From UBA2227 sp036677505 (GTDB taxonomy: Bacteria; Bacillota_I; Bacilli_A; Erysipelotrichales; Erysipelotrichaceae): a stretch of 42,245 nt of DNA. Both the position numbers and the translations under genes were made by a program. The stretch spans positions 1 through 42,245 of the forward strand of contig JAVBWK010000012.1 in assembly GCA_036677505.1 (NCBI GenBank), given 5' to 3'. Positions 14,988-23,482 of the stretch are shown here, piece after piece. The notes under the pieces are model-generated. The model saw only the letters and a list, made by a program, of their open reading frames with translations, was not told where the DNA came from and ran no database searches. Position 1 is the first letter of the stretch, and every line of letters begins with the position of its first letter.

Positions 14988-16079
14988 ATGGCAGTAAGAA
15001 AAACAAAGTATGGATATTATTCATTCTCTGTGTACATCACCGACAATTTCGGTAATCGAAAAAGGATTCAAAAGCAGAGTCCGGAGTGGACATCACGAAG
15101 TAAAGCGACTGCAGCTGAAGCGGAGTTCTTGAGAAGTGCATCAGCAAAGAATCCGATTGAGTTTTCCGAACTTGCAACTCAGTACATCGATTACAAGAAG
15201 ATGACTGTCAAACACTCCTCTTGGTATGACATCCAAGCGGTTTATGATCGTCATATAGCTCCTACATTCGCAAAAATGAAGATGAGCAAGATTACACCCG
15301 CTCATATCATTACGTGGCAGAAATCACTCTTGGATGCTTCCTATCGCGGTAACTTCTATTCAAATGCTCAATTATCAAAAATTCAGAAGTATCTCAAAGC
15401 CATGTTCTCTTGGGCATATCAACACGACATGATTGAAAAGGATCCGACGAAAGCAATGAGAACAGTTAAGAGAGAAGAAATCAAAAAGGATGAGCAAGTC
15501 TTGATCAGTCCAGATGAGTTCAAACAGTTTATTGAAGTAGTTGACCACCCAGTCTATAAAACCCTCTACAATGTCCTCTATTACTGCGGTCTGAGGCTTG
15601 GTGAAGCAATGGCTTTGACATTCCGAGATGTCGACATAAAGAATACTTCAGTAAAAATTACGAAAACATATAACTTCAAGTTCAGAGAAATCACTTCACC
15701 TAAAACTAAGAATTCAACCAGAATTGTAGAAATGCCGGATATTGTGGTATCACACATCAGAGAGTTATATAAACACTATGAGGGTAAATATGAGTATGAT
15801 CTAGATTGCCCGGTGTTTGGTGTCATGAGTTATCGCACTATGACAAGACGACTAGATGAATGGATTGAGTTATCTGAAGTAAAAAGATTCGGTCATCACG
15901 ATTTAAGACATTCTTGTGTATCTTTACTTGCAAATGCCGGATTTAATGACTTCCAAGCTGCAAAAAGAATGGGTCATGATGTCAGAATGTTTAATGAAGT
16001 GTACGGACATTTGTTCCCTAACTCTCAAAAAGAGATGGCTAGAGCACTAGATAAAGTTGCTCAAAACTCAATTAAATAA
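14988..16079 (+). CDS. int: tyrosine recombinase, element integrase
   Basis: 363 aa, usual length. The N-terminal arm-binding domain (about 1-50, with YYSFSVYITDNFGNRKR) is followed by a SAM-like core-binding domain (about 56-165) and a catalytic domain with R203 (CGLRLGEA), a lysine in the PKTKNSTR hairpin, H304-x2-R307 (HHDLRH), H330 (MGHD) and the nucleophile Y339 (VYGH). All catalytic residues are present, so the enzyme should be active. It follows the zinc-ribbon gene by 26 bp and lies close to the tRNA-side end, as is normal. It explains the 19-bp repeats and probably binds the TGGTGAAT arm sites. Confidence 0.95.
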   Translation: MAVRKTKYGYYSFSVYITDNFGNRKRIQKQSPEWTSRSKATAAEAEFLRSASAKNPIEFSELATQYIDYKKMTVKHSSWYDIQAVYDRHIAPTFAKMKMSKITPAHIITWQKSLLDASYRGNFYSNAQLSKIQKYLKAMFSWAYQHDMIEKDPTKAMRTVKREEIKKDEQVLISPDEFKQFIEVVDHPVYKTLYNVLYYCGLRLGEAMALTFRDVDIKNTSVKITKTYNFKFREITSPKTKNSTRIVEMPDIVVSHIRELYKHYEGKYEYDLDCPVFGVMSYRTMTRRLDEWIELSEVKRFGHHDLRHSCVSLLANAGFNDFQAAKRMGHDVRMFNEVYGHLFPNSQKEMARALDKVAQNSIK

Positions 16080-16132
16080 TGCCATAATAGAAATTAATCC
16101 TTATAAAGACCATTCTTCTCGATTTTTACTTC

Positions 16133-16141
16133 TGATATAAT
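16133..16141 (+). promoter_or_regulatory. extended -10 promoter of the 211-aa gene
   Basis: TG at 16133-16134 one base before TATAAT (16136-16141); no clear -35. It lies about 27 bp before the ATG and separates this gene from the integrase transcript. Confidence 0.5.
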
Positions 16142-16168
16142 AATGCTAATTGAAACAAGGGGAAAAGC

Positions 16169-16804
16169 ATGAACCAAGAACATCAGCTAATACTTCAGGA
16201 ACTGATCAGCTGTGATAAGGATTTTGTTAGTAAAATAGATCCTTACATGAAATCTGAAGCGTATCAATATTATGCTTTTGTAGTTTTTTCTCAATTTGCC
16301 TTAGGTAATGAAGAAATGAAAATCGATAAGTTTCTGGATGATTTTCTCGACATAAACCAATACAGAATCAACCCCAAGAAAGACTCAAAGGATTTCTTCG
16401 ATCAACTTCATTTTGATTTCAGAAGAATGCTTAAAGACCTCGATAGTAATCTAGAGGATTTTGATAATTATACTTCAAAGGTTTCAAAAATATATAGTGA
16501 TTTGAAGTACAAAGTAAGGAAATCGAGCGGATTATTCAGCAAGCCGATTACAATGACTGATGTTGAGTCATTTCTAGCCATTCTGGATCAATTGAGCGCA
16601 GTCAGATCAATTATTAATAATTATCTGGCTATAACATGCTTGGTAAGAAAAACGTTTTATTTCTTTCCAAGCGAAACTATCATTCAAATACTAAATTCAT
16701 ATGAGATCGATACTAGTAATTTCCCAAATGTTATAAATACCATGAAGCACGCAAATACGTTCTACGATTTTTTGTTCTTCACTGGTCCAAAAGATACTAA
16801 ATAA
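16169..16804 (+). CDS. hypothetical protein, element cargo
   Basis: 211 aa, predicted soluble and mainly helical; no family recognised. A ribosome site (AAGGGGAAA) precedes the ATG and its own extended -10 promoter lies upstream. It sits between the integrase and the right attachment site, a common place for cargo such as defence, immunity or anti-defence genes. The even mix of charged and aromatic residues gives no further hint. The stretch 16805-16936 after it contains arm sites and a terminator only. Confidence 0.6.
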   Translation: MNQEHQLILQELISCDKDFVSKIDPYMKSEAYQYYAFVVFSQFALGNEEMKIDKFLDDFLDINQYRINPKKDSKDFFDQLHFDFRRMLKDLDSNLEDFDNYTSKVSKIYSDLKYKVRKSSGLFSKPITMTDVESFLAILDQLSAVRSIINNYLAITCLVRKTFYFFPSETIIQILNSYEIDTSNFPNVINTMKHANTFYDFLFFTGPKDTK

Positions 16805-16865
16805 ACCGAAATCAGCGCAAGAATTACTCGTCATACAGAGTAAAATGCATCAAAAGTTCATAAAT

Positions 16866-16885
16866 TTGGTGAATTATTGGTGAAT
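16866..16885 (+). repeat. right paired integrase arm sites (TTGGTGAAT x2)
   Basis: TTGGTGAAT at 16866-16874 and 16877-16885, period 11 bp, same orientation as the left pair. The right pair begins 71 bp from the core repeat. Confidence 0.68.
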
Positions 16886-16902
16886 TTCAGAATATAATAA
16901 TT

Positions 16903-16926
16903 AAAAAACCCACTAAATAGTGGGTT
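16903..16926 (-). terminator. tRNA-Ser terminator supplied by the element
   Basis: Perfect 8-bp stem AACCCACT-ATTT-AGTGGGTT and a TTTTTT tail on the minus strand, 11 bp past the tRNA 3' end. By position it came in with the element and replaces the original terminator now at 5422-5446. Confidence 0.8.
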
Positions 16927-16936
16927 ATTTAATAAA

Positions 16937-16955
16937 TGGCGGAGGACATGAGATT
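16937..16955. repeat. right attachment-site repeat, tRNA-Ser 3' end
   Basis: Identical to 5457-5475. It forms the last 19 nt of tRNA-Ser including CCA, so integration restores the tRNA. Confidence 0.92.
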
Positions 16956-17024
16956 CGAACTCACGGAAGCTTGCACTTCGCCACCTTTCCAAGATGGTGC
17001 CTTAAACCGCTCGGCCAATCCTCC
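16937..17024 (-). tRNA. tRNA-Ser(GGA)
   Basis: 88 nt with encoded CCA. Acceptor stem GGAGGAT/GTCCTCC, discriminator G, anticodon stem CCATC/GGTGG with loop TTGGAAA (anticodon GGA), a long variable arm as in class II tRNAs, and the T-loop GTTCGAATC. Its 3' end is the integration site of the element, and the gene stays intact. Confidence 0.95.
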
Positions 17025-17036
17025 AGCGCAAGTACT

Positions 17037-17064
17037 ATTATAACAAAATTCTGCGATTTGTCTA
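17037..17064 (-). promoter_or_regulatory. tRNA-Ser promoter
   Basis: -35 TAGACA (17059-17064), 16-bp spacer, -10 TATAAT (17037-17042), about 12 bp before the mature 5' end. Confidence 0.7.
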
Positions 17065-17132
17065 CCATGTTATGCGGATGCAATCAAATCAACAATCCCC
17101 AATATATTTATCGGAATTTTTCACTTTTAACA

Positions 17133-17161
17133 TTGACTATTGAATCAATCTTAGTTAAAAT
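17133..17161 (+). promoter_or_regulatory. tRNA-Leu promoter
   Basis: -35 TTGACT (17133-17138), 17-bp spacer, -10 TAAAAT (17156-17161), 11 bp before the mature 5' end. Confidence 0.7.
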
Positions 17162-17172
17162 AATAAAGCAAT

Positions 17173-17259
17173 GCCCGAGTGGTGAAATTGGTAGACGCAG
17201 TGGACTCAAAATCCACCGATAGTGATATCGTGACGGTTCGAGTCCGTCCTCGGGCACCA
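17173..17259 (+). tRNA. tRNA-Leu(CAA)
   Basis: 87 nt with encoded CCA. Acceptor GCCCGAG/CTCGGGC, discriminator A, anticodon stem GTGGA/TCCAC with loop CTCAAAA (anticodon CAA), long variable arm and T-loop GGTTCGAGTCC. Own promoter and terminator. Confidence 0.95.
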
Positions 17260-17274
17260 TTGTTATTTCAACAA

Positions 17275-17313
17275 AAACCTCTGAAATCATATAGATTCAG
17301 AGGTTTCTTATTT
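17275..17313. terminator. terminator shared by tRNA-Leu and the convergent gene
   Basis: Stem AAACCTCTGAA/TTCAGAGGTTT (17275-17285 with 17296-17306), then TTCTTATTT on the plus strand and a T-rich run on the minus strand, so it can work both ways. Confidence 0.75.
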
Positions 17314-17319
17314 CAATGA

Positions 17320-18318
17320 TTAAGTCAACAGCAGAATCAATATCGTCACCCACAAAATCGTAATTACGATCGAATTACTGATGAGTCCGATTTTGATCAT
17401 TTTTCGCAACGCTTCCGCAGAATATGGCGGAATACTGTCAAGATCTAATTTTCTGTATTCATCAATCATTTCATCCACATGATCATGCTGGCTGTAATTG
17501 CCCGGACTGTCAGACAAATAGTGTTGAGCATATGGGAAATATAACACTTCGTCAACTTCTTCTTTGAATAATCCCGGATACCAGGTATTGACAATCGAGT
17601 TGATTTTACTTACGTCCACCCGGCAGGCATTTTCTACTTCCTTAGGATCAAATTTCATCGCAAAGGCGTCCGGAGAGTTTTTGGAGATTTCCCGGCCATA
17701 CCCCACGGATAAGTTCCCTTCCAGCCAGAAATCTCTTTCTACTGGTTTGTAATCAGCACCTTTACTGTCAAGATCAAAAATCAAAGCCCTGTTTTTTTCT
17801 TGATTGACAATATCTACGATTATATTTCCGTCATAATCCGTCGTAAATATAGCTTGTTTGGTCGTGCTGTCAATGACTCCTTTGAGAGCATCATGGCTCA
17901 ATGTATTGGTGTCATAATCAACAATGATCCAACTGATTAATCCTGTTCTCATACTTCGTGCGATGATATTAACTTCCAATCGGGTACCGGCAAACGCGGA
18001 TGTTTTCACGTTAAATGCAGCAAACGCAATATAATACTTAGCTTCCCCATCATGGAATACTCTCGTCTTCTCCAGTTCAAATCCATCAGGAATCAGCCTT
18101 CGGGCCCAATCCAAATCGACTAGCTCATAGAACAGAAAAGTACTGTAAGGATCGACCACAAACCCTAAATACGGATTATCCTTGCTGGAATTCTCCATAG
18201 CCTTTTTCTGAAACTTTCCGGGCACATACTTAAGAAGAGGCCCTATCAGTCTCAATGTGGCAATATCCTCGGTTTTGATCATCTCTTCTACTTTTTTAAT
18301 GAACTTATACTTGCTCAT
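17320..18318 (-). CDS. hypothetical protein, perhaps acetoacetate-decarboxylase-like, with C-terminal anchor
   Basis: 332 aa. Residues about 50-260 (FYELVDLDWARRLIPDGFEL, then YYIAFAAFNV and RLEVNIIARS) recall the beta-barrel of the acetoacetate decarboxylase superfamily, but I cannot point to the catalytic lysine, so enzyme activity is not claimed. A hydrophobic C-terminal segment (about 312-331) should fix the protein in the membrane. It stands alone between tRNA-Leu and trkH and ends at the shared terminator. Confidence 0.6.
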   Translation of the reverse strand: MSKYKFIKKVEEMIKTEDIATLRLIGPLLKYVPGKFQKKAMENSSKDNPYLGFVVDPYSTFLFYELVDLDWARRLIPDGFELEKTRVFHDGEAKYYIAFAAFNVKTSAFAGTRLEVNIIARSMRTGLISWIIVDYDTNTLSHDALKGVIDSTTKQAIFTTDYDGNIIVDIVNQEKNRALIFDLDSKGADYKPVERDFWLEGNLSVGYGREISKNSPDAFAMKFDPKEVENACRVDVSKINSIVNTWYPGLFKEEVDEVLYFPYAQHYLSDSPGNYSQHDHVDEMIDEYRKLDLDSIPPYSAEALRKMIKIGLISNSIVITILWVTILILLLT

Positions 18319-18456
18319 GCGCGTTCCCCTTTTGACAGATTATAACTCTTGAAATTTGCTCTGGATAACTTATCTTAACGTGATTTACCTGCATTGTAAT
18401 CCTCATTTGAACAAAGTATAGATTGTACATAAAGAAAATTCAATTATCATGATTAA

Positions 18457-18480
18457 CAAAAAACCGCCTTATGCGCAGGC
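18457..18480 (-). terminator. weak terminator after trkH
   Basis: Short stem GCCT/AGGC with a 7-nt loop, followed by TTTTTTG on the minus strand, 15 bp past the trkH stop. Confidence 0.5.
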
Positions 18481-18494
18481 AAGTCTTAGTTGCA

Positions 18495-19952
18495 TCAGCT
18501 TTCTGTACTCCAACTTTGCGGAACGATAAGTGCAATAATCGTAAACAGCTCAAGCCGTCCTAGAAGCATGACTAAAGCCAGAACAACTTTGCTAAACTGA
18601 GAGAATCCGGCATAATTGCTCGTCGGCCCGACCAGTTCCAGACCCGGACCGATATTATTGAGAGTGGCTGCAACAGAAGATAATGCGGTAATCATATCGA
18701 CATTATCCAATGATATCAGCAAAGTCCCGATCAGAAAAATAATCAGATGCAAAGAAATAAAGCTGTTTACCCTAGCGACAACTTCATTCGGAACGACTTT
18801 TCTGCCTAATTTGACCGGAATAAACGCATTGGGATGGAAAATTTTAGAAATTTCTCTTCGAATAAGCTTGAATGATATCAATAAGCGAACTACTTTGATC
18901 CCACCGGCTGTAGAACCGGCGCTTCCGCCGACAAACATAAGAATAAGCAAAACAAACTTGCTGAAGGCTGGCCATGTCTGGAAATCCACAGTTGCATATC
19001 CGGTCGTGGTAATGATGGATGCGACCTGAAAAATCGAATCACGGATGGAAACACCAATATTATCATGTCCATAGTGCATAAAGATTAAATTGATGCACAC
19101 AAGGACGATGGCTGTGCCAATGATACTCAAATACGTTTTTAACTCACTGTCCGACAAAACATCCTTGATTTTTCCCTTTGCCAAAAGCACATATAAGGTA
19201 AAATTCACTCCCGCAAAAATCATAAACAGACTTATGACCATCTGTACATAGGTACTGAAACCCGTAACGCTGTCATTGTATGGCGCAAAACCACCGGTAC
19301 CCACTGTCCCAAACGTAAACAGTGCAGAATCAAACAGACTGACTCCACCGAACATAAGGAATATAATCTGAATCAACGTTAGAATGATATAAGTGAGATA
19401 CAAAGTACGCGCGGTACTTCGTATATGAGGATCCAGTTTTCCATGCGTCGGTCCTGGAGACTCTGCTTTAAACATCTGGAAATTACCGATACCATAGGCT
19501 GGCAGCAACGCCAATGTGAACACCAAAATCCCCATACCGCCGATCCAGTGTGTAAATGACCGCCAAAAAAGAATGCTTCGATCTATGATTTCCACATCTG
19601 GCATAATGGAGGCTCCGGTTGTCGTAAAGCCAGAAACCGTTTCAAAAACAGCATCGATATATGTTGGGACCGAACCCGAAAGATAAAAAGGCAATGCACC
19701 TAGCAGTGAAACTGCGATCCAACTCAAAGCGACAATCGAAAGACCGCTTTTAATATTGATGTTCTTGATTTCTTGTTTGAAAATAACTCTGGACAATCCG
19801 ACACCAATAATCAAAATAAGCAGAAAGGCAATGACAAACGATGGCAGTGCCTGTTCACGATTAAAAAAAGCAATCATCAATGCCGGCAACATCAGAAAAG
19901 CATCGATGATCAAAATCTGACCGACAAGTTTACCAACGGTTCCGTATTTCAC
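18495..19952 (-). CDS. trkH: Trk-type potassium transporter membrane subunit
   Basis: 485 aa, strongly hydrophobic, with the four pore repeats of the TrkH/KtrB family: selectivity loops TTTGASIMPD, GTVGTGGFAPY, TTTGYATVDF and NNIGPGLELVG each carry the key glycine. It forms the K+ pathway and is gated by the RCK protein TrkA encoded just upstream. The start is GTG at 19952 with AGGAAGGAAG upstream, and it overlaps the trkA end by 23 bp, so the two are translated together. The 485-aa length and full set of loops are normal. Confidence 0.93.
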   Translation of the reverse strand: MKYGTVGKLVGQILIIDAFLMLPALMIAFFNREQALPSFVIAFLLILIIGVGLSRVIFKQEIKNINIKSGLSIVALSWIAVSLLGALPFYLSGSVPTYIDAVFETVSGFTTTGASIMPDVEIIDRSILFWRSFTHWIGGMGILVFTLALLPAYGIGNFQMFKAESPGPTHGKLDPHIRSTARTLYLTYIILTLIQIIFLMFGGVSLFDSALFTFGTVGTGGFAPYNDSVTGFSTYVQMVISLFMIFAGVNFTLYVLLAKGKIKDVLSDSELKTYLSIIGTAIVLVCINLIFMHYGHDNIGVSIRDSIFQVASIITTTGYATVDFQTWPAFSKFVLLILMFVGGSAGSTAGGIKVVRLLISFKLIRREISKIFHPNAFIPVKLGRKVVPNEVVARVNSFISLHLIIFLIGTLLISLDNVDMITALSSVAATLNNIGPGLELVGPTSNYAGFSQFSKVVLALVMLLGRLELFTIIALIVPQSWSTES

Positions 19953-21309
19953 TGAATCTTCCTTCCTTTTTCTGAATAAATATGTTCTTGAATTTCGCTA
20001 CTTTTGAAGAATGACAGAAAACGATGATCCGGTCACCTTCATGGATGATGCTTTGACCATTTGCTATACTGACTTGACCTTCGTGAATAATTGCTCCGAT
20101 CAACACTCCCTTAGGCAGATTGGCTTTTGCCAATGGCTGATCGATGAATGGCATATCTTTGGTAACAATCAGTTCTGTTACTTCCCCTTCTCCGCCCAAC
20201 AACAGCGAAATTGATTCGATCCGGCTACCGCGCACAAACTTTAGGATGCTACTTACAGATATATTCAAAGGATTGATGGCAGCATCAATCGACAGACTGT
20301 TAATGATTTTCGCATAATTGTCACGGCTGACTTTGGCAATACATTTATCGACGCCATATTGTTTGGCAATCAAAGCAACCAACAGGTTGACTTCATCAAT
20401 TCCGGTTACCGCAACAAATGCCTGTGCATTTTCAAGTTCTTCCTGCTCAAGCAGATTTATACTGGAACCATCTCCCTGAATAATCAGGACATGATCCATT
20501 ATCTCAGTCAGTATCTGAATACGTGAGCGATCCTGCTCAATGAGCTTGACATGAACTTTTGCTTTTGACAGTTTTTGAGCCAAATACATCCCAATGTTTC
20601 CGCCACCAACAATAATGACATTATCAATGCGCTTTTGTGTACCGTTGAGTTTATATTTACTGGCAAAGTTATCGATCGTTGACATCGAACCCAGCAAATA
20701 AATCGTATCATTGGCTTCAAGAATCGTATCACCGCCAGGTATGAGCAATTCGCTTTCTCTGGCTATGGAAGTAATCAGCAAACCGGACAGATCCTCGAGT
20801 TCCATGATTTTCTTACCGACAAACTTCCTACTGTTTCTGATGTTAAAGTCCACAATACGGACTTTCCCGCTTGCAAACTCACCGACATAATAAGTGATAT
20901 CTCTTAACAGATATTTCGCGATGATATCTGCCGTCGACAAATCCGGATTGATGATTAAATCAATGCCAGTGACTTCTTTCAAATATGAGAGCTGCTCGGC
21001 ATACTCCGATCCGCGGATTCTGGCGACAGTTTTCTTTGCACCTAGTTTCTTAGCAAAATCGCACACGACGATATTGGTTTCATCACTATCTGTCGTAGCT
21101 ACGACCAGATCAAACGTATCGGCTTCGATTCTTTTTAAAAACGAAATGTCAACACCGTTACCTTCTAAAGTTAATACATCCAGCTGTTCATTGATCGTTT
21201 CTACTTTTTTAGGGTTGATGTCTACCAGTGACACGTCAAACTGTTCAGCATCCATGACTTTCGCAAGTCGGATACCAAGTTTTCCTGCACCGACAATCAA
21301 TACTTTCAT
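19930..21309 (-). CDS. trkA: Trk system NAD-binding regulatory subunit
   Basis: 459 aa with two RCK repeats. Each has a Rossmann motif, GAGKLGIRLA near residue 7 and GGGNIGMYLA near 235, with an acidic residue at the end of the second strand, followed by a TrkA-C domain (about 140-220 and 370-450). It binds nucleotides on the cytoplasmic side and gates TrkH. GGAGG ribosome site, ATG start. First gene of the trkA-trkH operon, whose promoter is visible upstream. Confidence 0.94.
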   Translation of the reverse strand: MKVLIVGAGKLGIRLAKVMDAEQFDVSLVDINPKKVETINEQLDVLTLEGNGVDISFLKRIEADTFDLVVATTDSDETNIVVCDFAKKLGAKKTVARIRGSEYAEQLSYLKEVTGIDLIINPDLSTADIIAKYLLRDITYYVGEFASGKVRIVDFNIRNSRKFVGKKIMELEDLSGLLITSIARESELLIPGGDTILEANDTIYLLGSMSTIDNFASKYKLNGTQKRIDNVIIVGGGNIGMYLAQKLSKAKVHVKLIEQDRSRIQILTEIMDHVLIIQGDGSSINLLEQEELENAQAFVAVTGIDEVNLLVALIAKQYGVDKCIAKVSRDNYAKIINSLSIDAAINPLNISVSSILKFVRGSRIESISLLLGGEGEVTELIVTKDMPFIDQPLAKANLPKGVLIGAIIHEGQVSIANGQSIIHEGDRIIVFCHSSKVAKFKNIFIQKKEGRFSEIRNRW

Positions 21310-21340
21310 AAATTCCTCCGATAAAAGTTTTTATTGTCTA

Positions 21341-21369
21341 ATTATACAACATACGGTCATCAAACTCAA
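21341..21369 (-). promoter_or_regulatory. promoter of trkA-trkH
   Basis: -35 TTGAGT (21364-21369), 17-bp spacer, -10 TATAAT (21341-21346), 32 bp before the trkA start. I looked for a c-di-AMP (ydaO) riboswitch in the leader and there is no room for one. The rest of the 307-bp gap to the next gene holds nothing else I can name. Confidence 0.68.
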
Positions 21370-21616
21370 AACTGAGAGTGAATCTTGGTTTCGAAACATT
21401 TAAAACCTTCTTCACATCCTGTTTCATATAACATTTAACTTTGAGCACTGTATCTTATTGATCAATCAGATTCAAGAGGTGCATTGATTTATATAGCCAG
21501 TCGCATGCAGATTCATCTTACAAATAAGCGATAGTCGCTGCTCCTTGATTTTTGTACAATCATATTGCTTGAATGAACTTCGGTTGTATCGTAGATTGGT
21601 ATCAAGGAGAATTCTA

Positions 21617-22690
21617 ATGACAAACATCAAGGACAGAGCTCAAGGAGCATTCATTGGCGCACTCATCGGTGAGGCACTGGGTGTCGGACCTCACTGGTAT
21701 TACGATTTAGACGAATTACATCAAACCTATGGGGTCTGGATCGATGACTACACCGCCCCTCGATCCGGCAGATATCATGACGGTTTAAAACCGGGAGAAC
21801 TTTCTCAGCAAGGCTGGATCATCCAGAAAACCGCCGAATATCTCGTGATGAATCAGGGATATGATCAGCATACTTTTACGGACATGATTGACAAAGAGAT
21901 CCTGCCGCAGCTCGACGGTACACCGATAGGCGGTAAAGGCGGATATACCAGTCAGGTCATGCGCCATCTTTATCAAAAACGAGTCATTGAGAAAGTTGAC
22001 TGGCCGTATGTGGCGGGCAACAGCGACACGACAGAATCGCTGGAACGTAACATTCCGATGGCCATCTATTATGCTTACGATTTAACGCAGCTCAGCCATA
22101 CGGTTGCTTCGGATGTCGCATTGACCCAGGCCGACGACATTGTCGGTTCATTGTCACTCGCTTTTAATCTGGTATTGGCCATGCTCATCCGCGGACATCG
22201 GCTGGATGAAAATCTCAGCGGAAAACTGATGAAAAAAGTATACAACAAGGAAATCCCCTTCCATGCCGTAACTTCAGGTAATCTGCAAGCACCGAAAAAA
22301 GGTGAGCATGCCCCGTCCAATGCCGGATTGTTTGCTTCCCCCGATGCCCTGTTATCACCGTCTTATATGGCCACGGCCGCAAAAGATCCGAATGTCATCA
22401 TCGAGCCTGCTTGGAAAGCATCCATTGTCTACGGAATGCCTTGCGCAATCTATCATATGCTTCCCGCCGCCTATTATTTGGCCGCACGTTTTGATCAGGA
22501 TTTTGAATCCGGAGTGTTACACGCGATCAATGGCGGCGGACAAAATCAGGTACGGGCCATGCTGACCGGGGCTTTGATCGGTGCTCAGATCGGATTATCC
22601 AATATCCCTCAACGTCTGATCGATGGACTTGCTGATCATCAGAATCTGATCCGACTAGCCGAGAAACTGACCGAACACCTTGAACTGTAA
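21617..22690 (+). CDS. ADP-ribosylglycohydrolase-fold protein, J1-crystallin-like
   Basis: 357 aa from the ATG at 21617, chosen for AAGGAG 7 nt upstream; the frame is open to 21545 without a better site. The N-terminus GAFIGALIGEALGVG and the C-terminal GGGQNQVRAMLTGALIGA show the DraG/ADP-ribosylglycohydrolase fold. Active DraG enzymes bind two metals through TDDT and DTD-type motifs near these places; here I see GELSQQG and GGGQNQ instead, as in the J1-crystallin branch, so hydrolase activity on ADP-ribosyl groups is doubtful. Stand-alone gene, convergent with nagB. GC content appears higher than in the element. Confidence 0.82.
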   Translation: MTNIKDRAQGAFIGALIGEALGVGPHWYYDLDELHQTYGVWIDDYTAPRSGRYHDGLKPGELSQQGWIIQKTAEYLVMNQGYDQHTFTDMIDKEILPQLDGTPIGGKGGYTSQVMRHLYQKRVIEKVDWPYVAGNSDTTESLERNIPMAIYYAYDLTQLSHTVASDVALTQADDIVGSLSLAFNLVLAMLIRGHRLDENLSGKLMKKVYNKEIPFHAVTSGNLQAPKKGEHAPSNAGLFASPDALLSPSYMATAAKDPNVIIEPAWKASIVYGMPCAIYHMLPAAYYLAARFDQDFESGVLHAINGGGQNQVRAMLTGALIGAQIGLSNIPQRLIDGLADHQNLIRLAEKLTEHLEL

Positions 22691-22705
22691 CTGCCAAACC
22701 TCATT

Positions 22706-23467
22706 TCAATTCGAAAATGACTGAAACACCATGGGATCGGTCAGTGAGGCTGCCTGCTGATCGATAATGAATATGCAGTTTGGATGCAAGTGCAAAAATG
22801 ATGCCGGCCACATCGGATCGATCATCGGGCTCTCCAGTGTTTTCTTGATCAGAGCCGCTTTATTTATGCCGCTGGCCACCACCAGAAATAAGCGGCTTTT
22901 CATGATCTCTTCCATTCCGATGGAAACGGCTTGCTTTGGCACAGCACTTATATCACCGTTAAAAAAACGCGCATTGCTGGCAATGGTCGCCACATCCAGA
23001 TTGACAACATGTGTTTTCGCATATAATGTGCCGGAAGGTTCGTTAAAAGCAATATGACCGTTGGCTCCGATTCCGGTGATCGCCAGATCCAATCCCCCAA
23101 AGGATGCTATTTGACTGCTGTAATCCATGCACATCTGATTAAGATCTTGAGCCATTCCATCGGGATAATGTACGTTCTCCGGTTTGACATCGACATACTT
23201 AAGAAAATGCTTTTGCATAAAATAGGCGTAGCTGTTTTCATTTTGAGGTTGTATACCTACGTATTCATCCATGTCAAAAGTAATCATATCTTTATACGAT
23301 GTCTCATTATTTTTAAACATTTCGACCAGTTTTTCATACATGCCGATCGGTGATCCGCCGGCAGGCAGACAGAAGACCAGGTTTGGCTTATCCTTGATAC
23401 ATTGTGCGACGATTTGCGCCGTTCTGAGACTGACACCCTCGTAATCCTGTTCGATGAATATTTTCAT
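22706..23467 (-). CDS. nagB: glucosamine-6-phosphate deaminase
   Basis: 253 aa. Converts glucosamine-6-phosphate to fructose-6-phosphate and ammonia, feeding amino-sugar carbon into glycolysis. Phosphate-binding loop LPAGGSPIGMYEKL (34-47), FDMDEYVG with the general base D67, and GIGANGHIAFNEPSG with H138 and E143. N136 stands where the E. coli enzyme has D141, which is common in shorter Gram-positive NagB proteins. About the length of the monomeric short form. Paired TTGCTTAT repeats lie just upstream, and no nagA is in the window. Confidence 0.93.
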   Translation of the reverse strand: MKIFIEQDYEGVSLRTAQIVAQCIKDKPNLVFCLPAGGSPIGMYEKLVEMFKNNETSYKDMITFDMDEYVGIQPQNENSYAYFMQKHFLKYVDVKPENVHYPDGMAQDLNQMCMDYSSQIASFGGLDLAITGIGANGHIAFNEPSGTLYAKTHVVNLDVATIASNARFFNGDISAVPKQAVSIGMEEIMKSRLFLVVASGINKAALIKKTLESPMIDPMWPASFLHLHPNCIFIIDQQAASLTDPMVFQSFSN

Positions 23468-23482
23468 TTTGACCTCCGATGA

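Larger units (their letters stand above)
5457..16955. mobile_element. integrated element in the tRNA-Ser(GGA) 3' end, about 11.5 kb
   Basis: A 19-bp perfect direct repeat, TGGCGGAGGACATGAGATT, occurs at 5457-5475 and 16937-16955. The right copy is the 3' end of an intact tRNA-Ser, the classic target of tyrosine integrases, and a tyrosine integrase gene lies 858 bp inside that end. Paired TTGGTGAAT arm sites flank both ends. Inside are control genes, a phage-like replication module, small DNA-binding proteins and an AbiF defence gene. No structural phage, terminase or relaxase genes are seen. The layout (int and an unknown gene one way, a Cro-like regulator and replication genes the other) resembles phage-satellite islands or replicating integrative elements. 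Boundaries are well supported; the class is inference. Confidence 0.9.

Noticed and set aside
21310..21616. c-di-AMP (ydaO) riboswitch before trkA
   Set aside because: The trkA promoter lies only 32 bp before the start codon, which leaves no room for an aptamer, and no conserved pieces are seen.
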